Positions 32,030 through 42,916 of a stretch of DNA of 64,000 bases are shown in pieces. Numbering within the stretch: position 1 is the first letter of the stretch; each line of letters begins with the position of its first letter. Source of the DNA: Anas platyrhynchos (lineage: Eukaryota; Chordata; Aves; Anseriformes; Anatidae). A program made the translations under genes and the position numbers. Below the pieces are notes generated by a model. That model was not told where the DNA came from, made no database searches, and saw only the letters and a program-made list of their open reading frames with translations. The DNA lies in NCBI RefSeq assembly GCF_047663525.1, contig NC_092616.1, positions 3,571,501-3,635,500 of the forward strand, in the 5' to 3' direction.

Positions 32030-32627
32030 CTATGAGAAACTATTCTGCTCTTGTGAGGCCCCGCTTGGAGTACTACATCCATGGCTGGGGTCTCCAGTAA
32101 AAGAAGAATATTGATCTGTTAGAATGGGTCCAGAGGAGAGCCACGAAGTTGGTCAGTAGGCTGGAAAACTTCTCCTATGAAGTAAGGCTGAGAGAGCTGG
32201 CAATGCTGAGCCTGAAGAAGGGAAGGCTCAGGGGTGACCTCACTGCAGCTTTTCAAATTTTAAAGGGGGCTTATAAAAAAGATGGGGAGTGACCTTCTCC
32301 TCCTCCTGCAGCCAATGAGAGGATAAAGGGGGATGATATTAGACTAAAAGTGGGAGACACTCCTTTTGGCACATAACGTGGGGCCCAAAGGGTAGGTTTA
32401 AGGTTTAAAGGAGAGATTAGGAGGAAATTCTTCACGGTGAGGCACTGGAACAGGTTGCCCAGAGAAGTTGTGGATGCCCCATCCCTGGGGGTGTTCAAGA
32501 CCAGGTTGGATGAGGCCCTGAGCAACCTGTTCTAGTGGGTGGCATCACTGCCCATGGCAGGGGGTTTGGAACTATGTGTTCTTTAAAGTCCCTTCCAACC
32601 CAAGCCATTCTATGAGTCTGTGATTCT
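32030..32627 (+). mobile_element. CR1 LINE 3' fragment containing an ERV-derived 38-mer
   Basis: Sense CR1 from the YSALVRPRLEY-like region to the tip CATTCTATGAGTCTGTGATTC, with decayed frames. At 32358-32395, 38 nt are nearly identical to the ERV leader at 31681-31718, in place of ordinary CR1 sequence. Confidence 0.8.
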
Positions 32628-33121
32628 CCTCTGGGACTTCCTGTGGCCTCAGCTTCCCTTCAGACTTCCAGGAGGACCTGAGCTGAAGAACCTTGTCTGG
32701 GGGTGATCTCTAGGGTAAGGGCCAGCACGTGGGTTGGGAGAGGCTGTCTGACTGTCTCAAGGATATGTGCTGCATACAAGTACAGCAGGAAGCTCACATG
32801 TCTGCTGGGTCATGCCTCCATCAATGCAAACCCTGACCCGGGATCCCAGCCTTGCTTTCCAACCCACCCTTCGGGAAATGCGATGATTTTAAGTGATGGG
32901 GAGTGTACAGCAGCAATCCTTCTTCAGTCACTGCTCAGGCCAGGTGGTGCACCAGGAAACCATGGACGTGTGGTGCTGCATGATGAGCATGAATTAGGGT
33001 ACCCATAGTCCCGACCTTGTCTTGGATGAGATGAACACCAGTATTTGAGGCAACTTCTAGACTAGGTCAGCTCCCATCTGATCTCTCCCCATCCCTCCTC
33101 TCACCTCTCCAGCTCTTCCTG
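32628..33121 (+). repeat. duplicated noncoding segment (copy at 23520-24560)
   Basis: Shares TCCAGGAGGACCTGAGCTGA-like, GGTTGGGAGAGGCTGTCT and CACCAGGAAACCATGGA landmarks with 23535-23600 and 24310-24560. The beta-related LTR lies inside the other copy. Confidence 0.6.
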
Positions 33122-33325
33122 GCCTAATGAGGTTGCTCAGCTTACTCAGCCTGGAGAAAAGAGAGTTGGAGAGGAGGAAAGCAATAGCAGAGAATGGCCA
33201 GGGGACTGTCAAGGAGATAAAGCCACCAGTAGTGCTTCCAAGCAGGAGGATGAGATCCAGCTGGCAGAAGTTGACCTCTGGAAGTTCTTTCCAACCTGAA
33301 TTATCCTTTCATCCCATGACGTGTA
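33122..33325 (+). mobile_element. CR1 fragment
   Basis: TCAGCCTGGAGAAAAGAGAG at the start and TGGAAGTTCTTTCCAACCTG at the end are CR1 3' sequences. The middle is diverged or rearranged. Confidence 0.55.
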
Positions 33326-34456
33326 TCACTGGGACCATTTCTGATGGTCATGTGCCTTTGAAAGGACCAAGATGTTTGAAGGATAGAACACAGGGCTATC
33401 TCAGGTATTTTTTATTCTTTGCAAAGCTGAGGTGATTCTCAGCTTCACAAAGGGGCAACTGGAAGCAGAAATAATGCTGTGAGAGTTGGGGTGCATATGG
33501 GAAGGTCTGCTATGCACCAGCACTGCCAAAAGTATGAAGAGTGCCCGCGTCAATATGCAATGTGCACACCTTGTGTTGGCAATTGCAACATCTTACTCTT
33601 GGGAACTCTTCTGACATTGTGTGGTGAGTGTGGATGAGTCTTGATGATTGCCCTGCCTCCATTTAGCTTCTGGAGGAGCCTGACTCAGACTGCAAAGGGC
33701 TCAGGGACCGGAGAAAGGGAGACACTGCTTGAGAAGTTTACAGACTTTCCAGCAGTTCAGAAGTTTCAGCCTCCTTTGAGAGCACATCAAGCAATGCTCC
33801 CTCTCTGCAGTCCCTGGGGAGAGCAGAGCTATAGAAGGAACCTTCAGAGAGTTGTTGGTGCTATAAACCCCAGAACACTGCACAGAGCAGGGGGCATGGG
33901 ATGCTGCTGGAGACCCACCACAGGAAGTGCTGGGAGGAGAAAACAAGGACAAAGCAGGGTGTGAATCCTGGGGCCAGCTTGGCAGAAAAATCAGGGAAGG
34001 GAAGGGAAGGGAAAAGAAGGACGTGGTGAGGAAGAGGCAGAGAGACCCTGGTGAGACCCTGGCCTTGGTCTTCATTCCCAGGCACTAAGAGTGGAGAATT
34101 CACCGCTTCATGCTGAGGACTTCAGGTGAGTGCTGGATGTCCTGAGTCAGGCTGGTGGTTGTTTTGCTGCTGGGTGTCTTCACAGGGTAAGTTTTGGAGG
34201 CCTCAGTCTCAGTCCTGTCCTTTGCTGTGTGTCTTCCCACCTTCCCCTAGACATCCTGAGCCCCAGTACCAAGCAGAAGAGATGCTGAGATGGCAGTGCT
34301 GAGTTAGAGGTGGGCTGGGGAGGGTGTGCATGGAGGCAGATTACCTAAGTCCCCTCTTGAAACTTTCTCCTCTCCTCTCTCTCTCTATACAAAAAAATCT
34401 ATATTTGGTACTTTTTGCTTTATTTTTTTAGCTGTGAAGTCCACCATAACTCTCTC
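33326..34456. other. no recognised feature
   Basis: 1.1 kb upstream of the alpha LTR and OR-4. It has purine-rich stretches (33990-34050), no domain-bearing frame and no clear repeat. It could hold the first exon or promoter of OR-4. Confidence 0.35.
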
Positions 34457-34967
34457 TGTCCTGTTTTCAGCTGGGAGAGAGAGAATTTTGGTGCCGTGCT
34501 TCAGATCTAGGAGGAAAAATATTGATGCCTCACTGATATTTTAGTTTCTGCTGAGTAGTGCTTGCTCAGAGTCAAGGATTTGTTTGGCTCCTCACACTGC
34601 CCTGCTAGTGGGGAGGCTGGGAGTGCATGAGAATCTGGGAGGGACAGATGATCCAAACTGCCCAAAGGGATATTCTGTACTGTATAATATCAAACTCAAA
34701 AATAAAACTAGGGGGGGAGTTAGCCGGGGAGCTACTGTTGCTCTGAGACTGGCTGGGCAGCAGTCTGCTGGTATTGACCAATTGCGTTGTGCATCACTTG
34801 TTTTGTGATTTTTTTTCCCCTCCCCCTTTTTGTTCCTACTAAACTGTCTTTATCTCAACCCATGAGCTTTAATGATTTTCACTTTTTTTTAACCCCATTC
34901 CACTGGCAGGGAGAAGTGAGCAAATGGCTGTGTGGTGCTGAGCTGTCTGCCAGGTTAAACCACAACA
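34457..34967 (+). mobile_element. solo LTR, family alpha, immediately upstream of OR-4
   Basis: 511 nt, TGTCCTGTTTTCAGCTG ... GTTAAACCACAACA. The flanks are CTCTC (34452-34456) and CTTTC (34968-34972), a likely decayed 5-bp target duplication. It ends 83 nt before the OR-4 ATG and 38 nt before its acceptor, and contains a TGTATAATA box near 34680. Confidence 0.8.
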
Positions 34968-35005
34968 CTTTCTTAAATTTAACACAGAAGTATTCTTTCT
35001 CACAG

Positions 35006-35049
35006 GTCTCCTTCCTGGCAAGTGAGAAAAGAAAGATAAAAAACACTGC
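35006..35049 (+). other. OR-4 5' UTR part of coding exon; acceptor ends at 35005
   Basis: TATTCTTTCTCACAG precedes GTCTCC. The matching upstream donor is not identified; the alpha LTR lies in the presumed intron or upstream of it. Confidence 0.5.
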
Positions 35050-36006
35050 ATGGGGGAAGGACAGCTTGACAATTGGACATCACCAATGGATTTTCTGCTG
35101 CTGGGACTGGGAAATGTCCCTGAACTCCAGTCACCACTTTTCTTCCTGACATTCATGATCTACTCAGTCACCATGGCTGGGAACATCCTCATCATCGTGC
35201 TGGTGGTGGCAGTGCAGCATCTGCACACCCCCATGTACTTCTTCCTGGTCAACCTGTCCTCCTTGGAGACCTGCTACAGCTCCACCATCCTGCCCCGGCT
35301 GCTGGCCAGCTTCCTGACGGGGGACGGGACCATCTCTGCTCATGGCTGTATCACTCAGTTCTACTTCTTTGGCTCCTTTGTAACATCTGAGTGTTACCTG
35401 CTGGCAGCCATGTCCTATGATCAATACTTGGCCATCTGCCAGCCCCTGCTCTATGCAAGCTTCATGACCTGGAAGGTCTGTATCCAGATGGCAGCTGGAT
35501 CTTGGTTAATGGGTTTTCTGCTGTCTGCTGTAGTCATACACCTCTTATCCCAGCTGAAGTTCTGTGGCCCCAAGGCAATTGACCACTTCTTCTGTGACCT
35601 TATCCCACTGCTAGAGCTCTCCTGCAGTGAAACCAGAGTGGTCATGCTTGTAACTTTTATGCTGTCTCTCCTAGATCTGGTTTTCCCTTTCTTGTTTATG
35701 CTGGCCTCCTATGTGTGCATCATAGCTGCCATCCTGAGAATCCCATCCAGAGTGAGCAGGCAGAAGGCCTTTTCCACTTGCTCCTCTCACCTCACTGTCA
35801 TCACTGTTTTCTACGGCACCCTCATCATTGTCTATATGATGTCCCGATCGGTCTCACTAAGGCAACTCAACAAAGTGCTCTCCTTCTTCTACACTATCCT
35901 CACGCCCCTGGTCAATCCCCTCATTTACAGCCTGAGGAACAGGGAGGTCAGGGAGGCCCTGAGCAAAGGGCTTAGGAAAGCTGTGGTCTGCATACAGAGA
36001 TCATAG
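35050..36006 (+). CDS. OR-4: class II olfactory receptor, OR11/OR6-like
   Basis: A 318-residue odorant GPCR of a different family from the others. It has N8-W-T glycosylation, GNILI (44-48), TPMYFF (60-65), Glu73 in TM2 (usual in the OR6/10/11 groups), Cys100, loop-2 cysteines at 172, 182 and 192, KAFSTCSSH (239-247) and NPLIYSLRN (289-297). The DRY motif reads DQY: codon 125 is CAA (35422-35424), and PLHY is PLLY. Loss of the DRY arginine would be expected to weaken G-protein coupling, so despite a full frame this may be impaired. The acceptor TTCTTTCTCACAG ends at 35005, and the ATG lies 44 nt into the exon. Met13 is an alternative start. Its only neighbours are LTRs, so it is isolated within the OR14 array. 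Confidence 0.92.
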   Translation: MGEGQLDNWTSPMDFLLLGLGNVPELQSPLFFLTFMIYSVTMAGNILIIVLVVAVQHLHTPMYFFLVNLSSLETCYSSTILPRLLASFLTGDGTISAHGCITQFYFFGSFVTSECYLLAAMSYDQYLAICQPLLYASFMTWKVCIQMAAGSWLMGFLLSAVVIHLLSQLKFCGPKAIDHFFCDLIPLLELSCSETRVVMLVTFMLSLLDLVFPFLFMLASYVCIIAAILRIPSRVSRQKAFSTCSSHLTVITVFYGTLIIVYMMSRSVSLRQLNKVLSFFYTILTPLVNPLIYSLRNREVREALSKGLRKAVVCIQRS

Positions 36007-36555
36007 TAGGTGAGTGACCCTTGGCACAGGCTACCTGTGGGTCTTTCACAAAGGCAAGTGTGTACTTGTACATACAAGTACTGTATGTATCTTTAGAAGT
36101 CTGTGCCTTTGAGCCTGCTTGCAGAGTGACGGGAATGAATGAGAGAGCTTCTTGGTGAGAAATACTGCTTTATATAGACAGATAGTGAAAAATGTTGTGG
36201 GTTTGCTTTTCCCTTCTTAATGAACTGTTCAATGCTCCTCTGATACCAGCTGCACCTCTGATCTTATCTTCACCTTCTTGTAGGGAGGTGGAGATAGATA
36301 TCTCCTGTTTCTAGATCATTTACCCTTGGAGGACCACCCGTGTCTGTTGTGTCCATGGTAGTAACTGGTAAGCGATTTCCCTGTCCTGATCTGGACACAT
36401 GAGCTTTCTCCTCTTCTCCCCTTCTTCTGCTGTGGACAGGACTCAGAGAGTGACCCACTGTGCACCTGGTGGCCAGCCAAGGTCAACCCACAGTACTGGA
36501 GTTTCATGGATGCTTTTGAAAAATGATAAATTTCCCTTTATTTAATATTTCCCCC
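36007..36555 (+). mobile_element. 3' flank of OR-4 with a weak beta-type LTR fragment
   Basis: 36340-36490 resembles 24120-24290 (GTCTGTTGTGTCCATGGTAG, AGTAACTGGTAAGCGATTTC). The rest is unrecognised. No good polyadenylation signal was seen close to the stop. Confidence 0.35.
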
Positions 36556-37085
36556 AACATGTGTGCTGAACCCGAGCCCCAAAGTCCTCAGTAAATCCTC
36601 AGCTTGGGTCCACCTGGAGCACTGGAGTGAAGCCATAAACACTGGAAGGATGCACCCTCTCCTGGGACTGCTGGAAGCCTCTGTATGCTCCACAGGAGCT
36701 GGGAGATTAGAGAGGACACCCTGATGCCCTGTTCACCATCTCCATGTCCATGGGACCCTCAAAAATGTCCTTCAGTCCTAAGATACAGCCTAACTTCTTC
36801 CTATATCAGGAACCTGGAGAAATTGCCCCAGAAGTCTCAACACTCTGGTTCACACAAGTAAATACACACAAATACACACAAATATGCATGTCCAAACACA
36901 CAAACACACATCTCATCCACACACAGAGATGTGTACACAAGGCATGGGCACAGCCAACCAGACACAGACCAGCTCCAACAGGGAACAGCACCTTCACAGC
37001 CACCACGCCACCACTAGCACACAGAGCCGTGAGCAACACACCTGGCCCCATCCCCTTCCTCACCTCAGCCTGTTCTACTGTGAAG
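36556..37085 (-). repeat. CA-rich segment, inverted copy of 23070-23620
   Basis: Contains imperfect (CACA)n at 36845-36935 and matches the other arm across about 530 bp in inverted orientation. Confidence 0.75.
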
Positions 37086-38150
37086 GTCACCAGCACTCCA
37101 TGCATCCCCTGCAGCACTTACCCATGGGCACAGATGCACCCATGGCTCCCCGAGTTTGGGCCTGGTGTTTGGGACCATCCTGATGTCCCACCCAGGCTCT
37201 GAGCTGTTCCCCATTTGGCAGCTCCAACCCTGGCTCTCTTCAGTTCCTGCTCTCCTCCTCCTCCTCCTCTGACCAGTCCCACCTGAGCTTGGCCAGCAAA
37301 GCAGGCACATACATTCACCTCCAACACACCAGGAGTATTCAGCAAACAGCATCACCAGAGCTGAATAAGAAGGCAGGACAGAGCCTAGTGACTGGGCACG
37401 GGGTCTGGACAGACCAGCCCTGACCAGCCCCCTGTCCACATGGAGCTGCCCATGTGCATCCCCTCCTCTCCTCTTCCACAGGATTCTTCCTCCTCAATCC
37501 ATTTTGATCCCTTCCTTTCTCGGCCATAGTCACTTCTCCACTTATCAACTCTTTCTATATTTCCCCTGCTGATCCCTAGTTTGCTGTACCTGTCCACTCA
37601 TTTGATAGTTCAGATACCATTGCCTACATCATTTGGACCTTCACTGGAATCACACATGGGTTCCCTGGACATGGATGCCTTTGCTAGACTTGATGCCCAG
37701 AGGGTCCCCACTGCTCCCCTCCGTCTCTCTGTGCTGTTTGGCCATTGCTCACATCTCTGCCCACCAAGGGCTCATGAGATGCTGCTGTCCCTCACAGCCC
37801 TGCCTGTACTCTGCTCCTTTCTCCCGCTGTGCTTTGTCACACCCAGCACTTTGTCATGCCTCATCCCACAGGCTCCCATCCCATGTCCAGCTGGCATCAC
37901 TGCAGGGCAGCCCTCCCCAGGGCCCAGGCATCTGCCTGCAACTTCCACAGCTGCTGCTCTTGATGGCCTCCTGAGGCCTGCCTGCTCCTGGCCCATCGCA
38001 CTGTTGTGAGGAGGTGAACTTAGCAGCAGCCCAGCCATGGTGGACAGAGGTGTCCCCTGCCTGAGCTGCCCCCTGTGTCCCATGGGGTTTGTGATTCACT
38101 CAATGACATCGCCATGTCTGCCTGCCTGCCACCAGGAGGAAATTTAGCCA
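37086..38150. other. no recognised feature
   Basis: 1.06 kb. Open frames of 100-142 codons on both strands (for example 37581-38009, +) are C-rich and have no domain. One short (CTC)n at 37250-37270. Confidence 0.35.
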
Positions 38151-38151
38151 T

Positions 38152-38934
38152 TCACAGAATCACAGATTTACAGAATCACAGAATTGAAGGGGTTGGAAGG
38201 GACCTTGAAAGACAGTCAGGTCCAACCCTCCTGCCAAAGCACGTTGCTTAGAGCAGGCTGCCCAGGTGGGCATCCACATGGGCTTTGAATATCTCCAGAG
38301 AAGGAGACTCCACAACCTCCCTGGGCAGCCTGTTCCAGTGCTCTGTCACCCTCACAGTGAAGAAATTCTTTGCATGTTGGAGCAGAAATTCCTGTGCTCT
38401 ATCTTGTGGCCATTACCCCCTTGTCCTGTCCCTGCAAACCACTGAAAAGAGGTTGGCCAAATCCCTCTGTCTCCCACACCTCAGGTATTTATACACATTG
38501 ATGAGATCCCCTCTCAGTCTTCTTTTCTCCAGACCCAGGTCTCTCAGCCTTTCCTCATAAGAAAGATGCTCCACGCCCCATATCATCTTTTTTTTGGCCC
38601 TCCATTGGACTCTTTTGAGGAGATCCCTGTCTTTCTTGTACCGGGGAGCCCAGAACTGGACACAGTACTCCAGGTGAGGCCTGACCAGGGCAGAGTAGAG
38701 GGGGAGGATCACCTCCCTTGACCTGCTGGCCACGCTCCTTTTAATGCACGCCAGGATCCCATTGGCCATCTTGGCCACCAGGGCACAGTGCTGGCTCATG
38801 GTCAACCTGTCGTACACCAGAACCCCCAGGTCCTTCTCCTCAGAGCTCCTCTCCAGCAGGTCATCCCCCAGCCTGTACTGATATGTGCGGTTGTTCCTTC
38901 CCAGGTGCAGGACTCTACACTTGCTCTTATTATA
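38152..38934 (-). mobile_element. CR1 host copy, 3' part
   Basis: The minus strand encodes the C-terminal RT region (38933-38413 open). It starts at the tip CATTCACAGAATCACAG and is interrupted at GTAGAGTCCTGCACCTGG-proximal sequence. It continues at 40040 after a nested CR1. Confidence 0.9.
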
Positions 38935-40039
38935 AAATAAAATAAATATTTTATTATAAAATAAAAACATCATACGATGGGTGAGCAATTGGCTAACGGG
39001 CAGGGCCCAAAGGGTTATGGTAAATGGGGCTGTGTCAGGCTGGCGGGCGGTCACCAGTGGGGTCCCTCAAGGCTCCATTTTAGGACCGGTACTTTTCAAT
39101 ATTTTTATAAACGATCTGGATGTAGGAATAGAAGGTATTTTGAGCAAGTTTGCTGATGACACCAAACTTGGAGGAGTTGTGGACTCTGTTGAGGGTGGAA
39201 AGGCCTTGCAGAGGGATCTGGATAGGTTGGAGAGCTGGGCGATCGCCAACCGCATGAAGTTCAATAAGAGCAAGTGCCGGGTCCTGCACCTGGGACGGGG
39301 AAACCCTGGCTGCACGTACAGACTGGGCGATGAGACGCTGGAGAGCAGCCTAGAAGAGAGGGATCTGGGGGTGGTGGTAGACAGCAAGTTGAATATGAGC
39401 CAGCAGTGTGCCCTGGCAGCCAGGAGGGCCAGCCGTGTCCTGGGGTGCATCAAGCACGGCATCGCTAGTAGGTCGAGGGAGGTGATTGTCCCGCTCTACT
39501 CTGCACTGGTGCGGCCTCACCTTGAGTACTGTGTGCAGTTCTGGGCACCACAGTATAAAAAGGACATGAAACTGTTGGAGAGTGTCCAGAGGAGGGCTAC
39601 GAAGATGGTGAAAGGCCTGGAGGGGAAGACGTACGAGGAACGGCTGAGGGCACTGGGCCTGTTCAGCCTGGAGAAGAGGAGGCTGAGGGGAGACCTCATC
39701 GCAGTCTACAACTTCCTCGTAAGGGGGTGTCGAGAGGCAGGAGACCTTTTCTCCATTAACACCAGCGACAGGACCCGCGGGAACGGAGTTAAGCTGAGGC
39801 AGGGGAAGTTTAGGCTGGACATCAGGAAGGGGTTCTTCACAGAGAGAGTGGTTGCACACTGGAACAGGCTCCCCAGGGAAGTGGTCACTGCACCGAGCCT
39901 GACTGAATTTAAGAAGAGATTGGACTGTGCACTTAGTCACATGGTCTGAACTTGAGTAGACCTGTGCGGTGTCAAGAGTTGGACTTGATGATCCTTAAGG
40001 GTCCCTTCCAACTCAGGATATTCTATGATTCTATGATTA
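38935..40039 (+). mobile_element. nested younger CR1 (322-codon RT frame)
   Basis: A T/A-rich junction (38935-38971) is followed by an open frame, 38981-39949, with [17 protein letters not shown], the FADDTKLGG catalytic box, [14 protein letters not shown] and the C-terminal domain, then the tip GATATTCTATGATTCTATGA. The 5' part is missing (truncated). CR1 RT copies LINE RNA into DNA at the target. The frame is intact over the retained part but lacks the endonuclease, so it cannot act alone. Confidence 0.92.
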
Positions 40040-41130
40040 AATCTCATTTGGTTTCTTCCTGCCCATCTCTCCAGCCGGTCCAGGTCTCGCTGAACGGCAG
40101 CACAGCCTTCTGACACGTCAGCCACTCCTCCCAGCTTTGTGTCATCGGCGTACTTGCTGACGGCAGACACTATTCCCTCATCAAGGTCGTTGATGAAGAT
40201 GTTGAACAAGACTAGACCCAGCAGCCACCCCTGGGGAACACCGCTAGTCACAGGCCTCCAGCCAGACTCTGCTCCTCCGATCACCACCCTCTGAGCTCGG
40301 ACAGTCAGCCAGTTCTGAACCCACCTTCCTGTCCCCTCCTCTATCCCACACTTTCTCAGCTTTGCTAGTAGGATGCCATGGGAGACAGCATCAAAAGCCT
40401 TGCTAAAGTCAAGGTAGATGACATCCACTGCTCTCCCCCCATCTACGCAGCTGGTGATGCCATCATAGAAGGCAACAAGGTTGGTTGAACACGACTTCCC
40501 CTTGGTGAATTCATGCTGACTACCCCTCATAATCTTCTTCTCTTCCAATTGCTCGGAGATGGCATCCAGAACAAGGTGCTCCAATACCTTTCCAGGGACA
40601 GAGGTGAGACTGACTGGCCTGTAGTTTCCTGAATCCTCCTTCCTGCCCTTCTTGAAGACTGGAGTGACATTGGCTATCCTCCAGTCTTCAGGCACCTCTC
40701 CTGTTCTCCAGGACCTTTCAAAGATGATAGAGAGCAGTCTGGCGATCAACTCTGCCAGCTTCCTTAGCACACGTGGATGCATCCCATCGGGACCCATGGA
40801 TTTGTGTGCGTTGAGCCCACTCAGATGCTCCTGAACCACTCTCACGTCCACTAGGCAGGAGCCCTCCGTTTCCCAGACACATTGTCCTATTGCCAGGGGC
40901 GAGGAGTCCCGGGGGAGTGTCCTTGAAGCAAAGACTGAAGCAAAGAAAGCATTCAGTATCTCTGCCTTCTCAGCGTCTCCCGTGACTAGGACACCCCCTC
41001 ATTCAGCAAGGGATCCACATTATCCCTAGTCTTCCTCTTGCTGTTTACATACTTGAAAACACCCTTCTTATTATCCTTTATCTCTTTTGCAAGCCTCATC
41101 TCTAGGTGGGCTTTAGCCTTCCCCTTACTC
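40040..41130 (-). mobile_element. CR1 host copy, 5' part
   Basis: The minus strand has a 304-codon frame (40851-39937, running into the nested element) with [20 protein letters not shown]-type sequence, [39 protein letters not shown] and [10 protein letters not shown]. It joins 38934 exactly across the nested copy. The 5' end is truncated at about 41130. Confidence 0.92.
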
Positions 41131-42025
41131 TTTGATTATACAGACACTTACACAGGTGGTTCTCAGAACTAGGGGGACCTTCAAGCTTGCCTGTATTTCA
41201 GTTTTCTATCACATCTTTGCTACAGACAACACTCTACTTGTGTTTCTATTTCATCATTTCCTACCTATGTCAAACATTTCTTGTATAGTCATCCCTTGCA
41301 GAAGGTGCAACTTGTTGGAAGCAACTTGGATTTGGCTCACTGTTGAGGACTGTGGAGTTTGCTTGTTAGCTTGTTTGGTGTTAAATGTTGACAAAACAAT
41401 AACAACCGAGTCTGTGTGCAACCAGTTGTCTGTGAAAACGAGTTGGGAGTTGGTGCAAAGAAGCTGTAGCATCCACCTACAGATTTCAGTAGGTGATTTT
41501 CAGTTCCTGAAAGCCTCTTCAGTGCTGTACATTTTCTTTACAACGTGAATATTAGTTTTATTTTACTAGTTACTTTAGGCAGTTATACCATATAATCCAT
41601 CCCGTGACTGTAGTCACTCAAACTTCATGACATTTGGAATGTGTTGGGGATATCACATATATTCTCAGGATGAGGTTTATTGAGTGTATGCACATTGTGT
41701 AGGGATGCTAAATGTTGCATCGTAATCCAGCGTTTAACATACAAACTAATTGTCAGCATAAAGCATAATACAGTAAGTATTAACAGAACAACAACAGGGT
41801 GAAGCATCTTGTTGAAGATTCCCGTGGCAGCTGGTGACCATCCAAAGTGTTCCACCAATGGTGTTTTTCATCTCTCTTTACTCTTTCCATCACTCAATGT
41901 ATTTCTTGTACATCATGATGGACAGTAATCAGAGTCTTTTGTCCATTTTCTTGAACTTATTCCATCAGCAGCTTTCAAGGTTTTCATTAGGATTTCTCTC
42001 AAAGTGGCAAATATTTTGTTCAGTG
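41131..42025 (-). pseudogene. probable ERV 3' internal remnant with env-tail-like frame
   Basis: The minus-strand frame 41858-41625 (77 codons) has a hydrophobic segment (LHPVVVLLILTVLCFMLTIS) followed by basic residues, like the membrane anchor of a retroviral envelope, and then stops. 41505-41590 is shared with 22985-23070. The rest is not recognised. It lies 3' (minus sense) of a gamma LTR with no primer-binding site, so the two may not belong together. Confidence 0.35.
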
Positions 42026-42916
42026 TGTTAGAAATGGCTCAGTTTTCAAAATAGGATTAAATAGAAAAATAGGATTTATTAAAAGAATAGAGGTAAGCAA
42101 ACAGCGCTGGGTGCACCGGGAGTCTCCGCTCCACCAGGACGCACACCAGTTACATCAAGTAGCTGATTTTTATGCTCCTAGACTAATACATATTCATTAC
42201 TACTTCTAAAAAAAAACAGTTTATTATAATTAGCTGCCGGGGTCCAGTCCCTCCTACTGGAGCATGCGCATCAGTCTCCGGTGGTCTCTCTGGGGGTCTC
42301 TAGGGGTCTTTCATGCTGAAGGCTCGTAGTCTTCCTCTCCAAGTTTTTTTTCTCGTCCTTCCCCTTTGTACTCCCTTGGCACCGTATCAAGTTTATAGAA
42401 CATCCTCTGCAGGTCTTGTCTCCCAGCCATCCTTCAGCTTCTTTTTTTCTTCTTCTTAATCTCTTGGCCACCTGGCCAGATATCAGAGGCCTGCATAGAA
42501 TCCCATAACAGTCACTAGTTGTTATTAGTTGTTCTGAAACCCCCAGACATCAAAGACTTCATACAAACACAAATAGCTTTCTTATTGACACTTCACGAGT
42601 ACTTAAAACATTCTTCACCAGCCATTCACAGGGACAGTCACACCTATAGCAGTGTTAAGTTAATCTCACATAAGTTAATGTCTCATAAGAAGACAGAAAA
42701 AAGGCTGTAACTGTTAGAAATAGAAGTCCGGAACAACTAAAGCAAACAGGTTCATAAATTTAAGGAGTATTTTCTGAAGACTTGATAAATTGACTAGAAT
42801 GAGGGGGAGACTGGGACACACTGCATCTGTGGTTCAAGAATTAAATTGCCAGTGCAGGACCCAGAGTCACACAAGACTGTTCTTTATGGACACGAATTGT
42901 TAAAACATTCCTAACA
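42026..42916 (-). mobile_element. LTR, family gamma, copy 3
   Basis: 891 nt. The plus strand reads TGTTAGAAATGGCTC ... CATTCCTAACA, a clean TGTTAG/CTAACA inverted end pair. TTTAATAAATCC lies near 42075 (minus). It splits off CR1 sequence at 42917. No target duplication is evident. Confidence 0.8.
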
